A stretch of DNA of 9,858 nucleotides from contig CAZDSQ010000062.1 in NCBI GenBank assembly GCA_964508295.1, positions 1 to 9,858 of the forward strand, given 5' to 3'. The position numbers and the translations under genes are program-made. Source of the DNA: SIG578 sp964508295. GTDB taxonomy: Bacteria; Bacillota; Clostridia; Oscillospirales; Ruminococcaceae. The notes beneath the pieces were generated by a model. It did no database searches. It saw only the letters and a list, made by a program, of their open reading frames with translations, and had not been told where the DNA came from. Below are positions 8,426 to 9,858 of this stretch, one piece after another (position 1 is the first letter of the stretch; each line of letters starts with the position of its first letter).

Positions 8426-9046
8426 TTACTCCTTTTCGCCGTTTATAATTTGCTGACACACCTTTTCTGTTGCTGCAGGGAGAATTTTCCACTCCGCAAG
8501 CCTCATAACCCTCTTTTGCAGGGTTTCGGGCGTGTCATTTTCACGAATGTTGACCGCTTTTTGCATAATGATCTCTCCACCGTCAGGAATTTCATTAACA
8601 AAATGAACGGTGGCTCCCGTTACCTTAACTCCGTATTTAAGGGCGGCTTCGTGAACGTAAAGTCCGTAAAAGCCTTTGCCACAGAAAGACGGAATTAACG
8701 AGGGATGCACGTTTATGATCCTTTTGGGATATTCCTTTGTAAAGCTCTCGCTTAAAATAGACATAAAGCCTGCAAGAACTATAAGGTCAATTTCATATTC
8801 TTCCAGAACGGATTTGAGCTTTTCCTCAAACACCTCTTGACTACCGCACTCTTTTTTAGAAACGCAAACTGCAGAAATTCCTGCATTTTTCGCCCTCTCA
8901 AGCGCGTAGGCATTGGGGTTATTGGAAAGCACAAGCTCTATTTTACCGCTATATATTATACCGCGGTTTTGAGCATCAATGAGTGCCTGAAGATTAGTTC
9001 CGCCGCCCGATACTAAAACCGCAATTCTTGCAATGCTTTTGTTCAT
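8426..9046 (-). CDS. purN: Phosphoribosylglycinamide formyltransferase, folate-dependent
   Basis: Transfers formyl from 10-formyl-THF to GAR, giving FGAR (step 3). It has 206 residues from the ATG at 9046, the usual size for PurN. Seen: the phosphate-binding loop SGGGTNLQAL (13-22), INVHPSLIPSF (111-121) with Asn112 and His114 matching E. coli Asn106/His108, CGKGFYGLYVHEAAL (122-136), and TVHFVNEIPDGG (146-157) with Asp155 matching E. coli Asp144. The catalytic trio is complete. A TTG six codons upstream (9064) is in frame, but no Shine-Dalgarno sequence precedes it, whereas AAAGGG lies nine bases before the ATG, so the ATG is preferred. It is a separate gene, 23 bases after purM, and not fused to PurM or PurD as in eukaryotes. 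The formate-dependent alternative PurT is not seen here. Confidence 0.95.
   Translation of the reverse strand: MNKSIARIAVLVSGGGTNLQALIDAQNRGIIYSGKIELVLSNNPNAYALERAKNAGISAVCVSKKECGSQEVFEEKLKSVLEEYEIDLIVLAGFMSILSESFTKEYPKRIINVHPSLIPSFCGKGFYGLYVHEAALKYGVKVTGATVHFVNEIPDGGEIIMQKAVNIRENDTPETLQKRVMRLAEWKILPAATEKVCQQIINGEKE
8429..8434 (-). promoter_or_regulatory. Ribosome binding site of purO, formed by the last two purN codons
   Basis: AAGGAG on the minus strand is exactly the final Lys and Glu codons of purN. It lies eight bases before the ATG at 8420. It decides between this start and an upstream in-frame start inside purN. Confidence 0.85.
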
Positions 9047-9055
9047 TTTGAGTAT

Positions 9056-9061
9056 CCCTTT
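9056..9061 (-). promoter_or_regulatory. Ribosome binding site of purN (weak)
   Basis: AAAGGG on the minus strand, nine bases before the ATG at 9046. It is weaker than the GGAGG or AAGGAG sites of the other genes here. It is also one arm of a short inverted repeat (9057-9068). Confidence 0.55.
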
Positions 9062-9068
9062 CAAAAGG
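9057..9068 (-). repeat. Short inverted repeat overlapping the purN ribosome binding site
   Basis: The minus strand reads CCTTTTGAAAGG, which can fold as a four-base-pair stem with a TTGA loop between the purM stop and the purN start. It is too short to be a terminator and has no U tract. It could mask the purN ribosome binding site weakly, or be chance. Confidence 0.3.
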
Positions 9069-9069
9069 C

Positions 9070-9858
9070 TTATTTAATAATAATTTTCTCGTCCGACTCG
9101 ATGATTTCGCCTATTACATATGCATCCTCACCGTTTTCCTTAAGAACAGAGAGAGCAGCATCAACATCGTCTTTGGAAACAACGATGCTCATACCCACGC
9201 CCATATTATAGGTGTTGTACATATCTCTTTCGGGGATATTACCTGTTTTAGAGAGCAGGTCAAAAATAGGAAGAACCTTTACTGCGCTCTTTTCAATTTG
9301 CGCGCCGAGTCCATCGGGAATGCTTCTGGGGATATTCTCATAAAATCCGCCGCCTGTAATGTGGCTTATTCCCTTAACCTCAACTTTTTCAAGAAGCGCA
9401 AGAACGCTCTTTACGTAAATTTTAGTAGGAGTAAGCAGAGTTTCGGCGATTGTTTTTCCGCCGAGGTAAGCGCAAGGAGCATAAAGACTGTCGGGATTAT
9501 TGTCAATATCAAAAACCTTGCGACAGAGCGAGAAGCCATTTGAATGAATACCGCTTGAAGCAAGAGCAATAACAACGTCGCCTTTTGCCATCTTACTGTT
9601 ATCAAGGATTTTCTTCTTATCAACGATGCCAACTGCAAAACCTGCAAGGTCGTATTCCTCTACGGGCATCATACCCGGGTGCTCCGCAGTTTCACCGCCG
9701 ATAAGCGCGGCTCCAGACTGAACGCACCCCTCTGCAACACCGCTTACAATAGCGGCGATTTTTTCAGGAATGTTTTTTCCGCAGGCAATGTAGTCAAGGA
9801 AAAACAAAGGTTTTGCGCCGCAGCAAATAATGTCATCCGGGGGCACTTTGGAGATGTC
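9070..9858 (-). CDS. purM: Phosphoribosylformylglycinamidine cyclo-ligase (AIR synthetase), 5' end cut off by window
   Basis: Converts FGAM and ATP to AIR (step 5), acting on the product of PurL in this cluster. The frame is open to the right edge. 262 residues are present against about 340-350 for the family, so about 80-90 N-terminal residues, including the start, lie outside. Numbering from the first visible residue: GAKPLFFLDY (14-23), GGETAEHPGMM (54-64), SSGIHSNGF (101-109), ITGGGFYENIPR (157-168) and TYNMGVGM (196-203), all conserved PurM blocks. The first visible stretch (SKVPPDDI, 3-10) departs from the AMCVNDI-like text usual just before this GAxPLFFLDY block, although the last Asp-Ile is kept. 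The GTG at 9844-9846 falls inside the conserved domain and is not a start. The stop is 23 bases before purN. Confidence 0.95.
   Translation of the reverse strand, partial: DISKVPPDDIICCGAKPLFFLDYIACGKNIPEKIAAIVSGVAEGCVQSGAALIGGETAEHPGMMPVEEYDLAGFAVGIVDKKKILDNSKMAKGDVVIALASSGIHSNGFSLCRKVFDIDNNPDSLYAPCAYLGGKTIAETLLTPTKIYVKSVLALLEKVEVKGISHITGGGFYENIPRSIPDGLGAQIEKSAVKVLPIFDLLSKTGNIPERDMYNTYNMGVGMSIVVSKDDVDAALSVLKENGEDAYVIGEIIESDEKIIIK

Noticed and set aside
7899..8456. Plus-strand open frame of 185 codons opposite purO and the end of purN
   Set aside because: It crosses the boundary of two well-supported minus-strand genes, has no recognisable motif and fits no gene order.
8421..8492. Upstream extension of purO giving 24 extra N-terminal residues
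   Set aside because: The extension is the purN coding sequence read in another frame. The ATG at 8420 has a good AAGGAG site, and the shorter form begins close to the family's conserved start.
9047..9064. TTG start for purN six codons upstream
   Set aside because: No Shine-Dalgarno sequence precedes it, while the downstream ATG has AAAGGG at suitable spacing and gives the standard PurN N-terminus.
9844..9846. GTG as the start of purM
   Set aside because: The frame stays open to the window edge and about 80-90 family residues would be missing, so the gene is cut by the window.

Overview
The window holds one uninterrupted block of de novo purine biosynthesis genes, all on the minus strand, so it is transcribed from the right edge (9858) to the left edge (1). 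In that order the genes are purM (AIR synthetase, 5' end cut off by the window), purN (GAR formyltransferase), a purO-type IMP cyclohydrolase, a stand-alone AICAR formyltransferase (purH without its cyclohydrolase half), purD (GAR synthetase), a large single-chain purL (FGAM synthetase) and fhs (formate-tetrahydrofolate ligase, 3' end cut off). Gaps between genes are 1 to 23 bases, every gene is co-oriented, and no terminator-like hairpin or new promoter region is visible. I infer a single polycistronic mRNA whose promoter lies outside the window on the right.

Organism: strong GGAGG/AAGGAG ribosome-binding sites, moderate GC (by eye about mid-40s percent, not counted), the roughly 1230-residue clostridial-type PurL, and a PurO-family cyclohydrolase beside a separate AICAR transformylase all suggest an anaerobic Bacillota of class Clostridia, possibly a gut Oscillospirales-like lineage. 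This is inference from gene type and order, not a taxonomic result.

How the genes work together: PurD makes GAR, PurN formylates it with 10-formyl-THF, PurL converts FGAR to FGAM with glutamine, and PurM closes the ring to AIR. Later in the pathway the AICAR formyltransferase makes FAICAR, again with 10-formyl-THF, and the PurO-type enzyme cyclises FAICAR to IMP. Fhs makes 10-formyl-THF from formate, ATP and THF, so it supplies the one-carbon donor for both formyl transfers. The intervening steps (PurF, PurE/PurK, PurC, PurB) are not in the window.

I see no mobile element, RNA gene, CRISPR array, repeat family or unexplained non-coding stretch; no intergenic gap exceeds 23 bases. I do not find an undescribed system. 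The most notable feature is the replacement of bifunctional PurH by two adjacent single-function genes, one from a family best known in Archaea.
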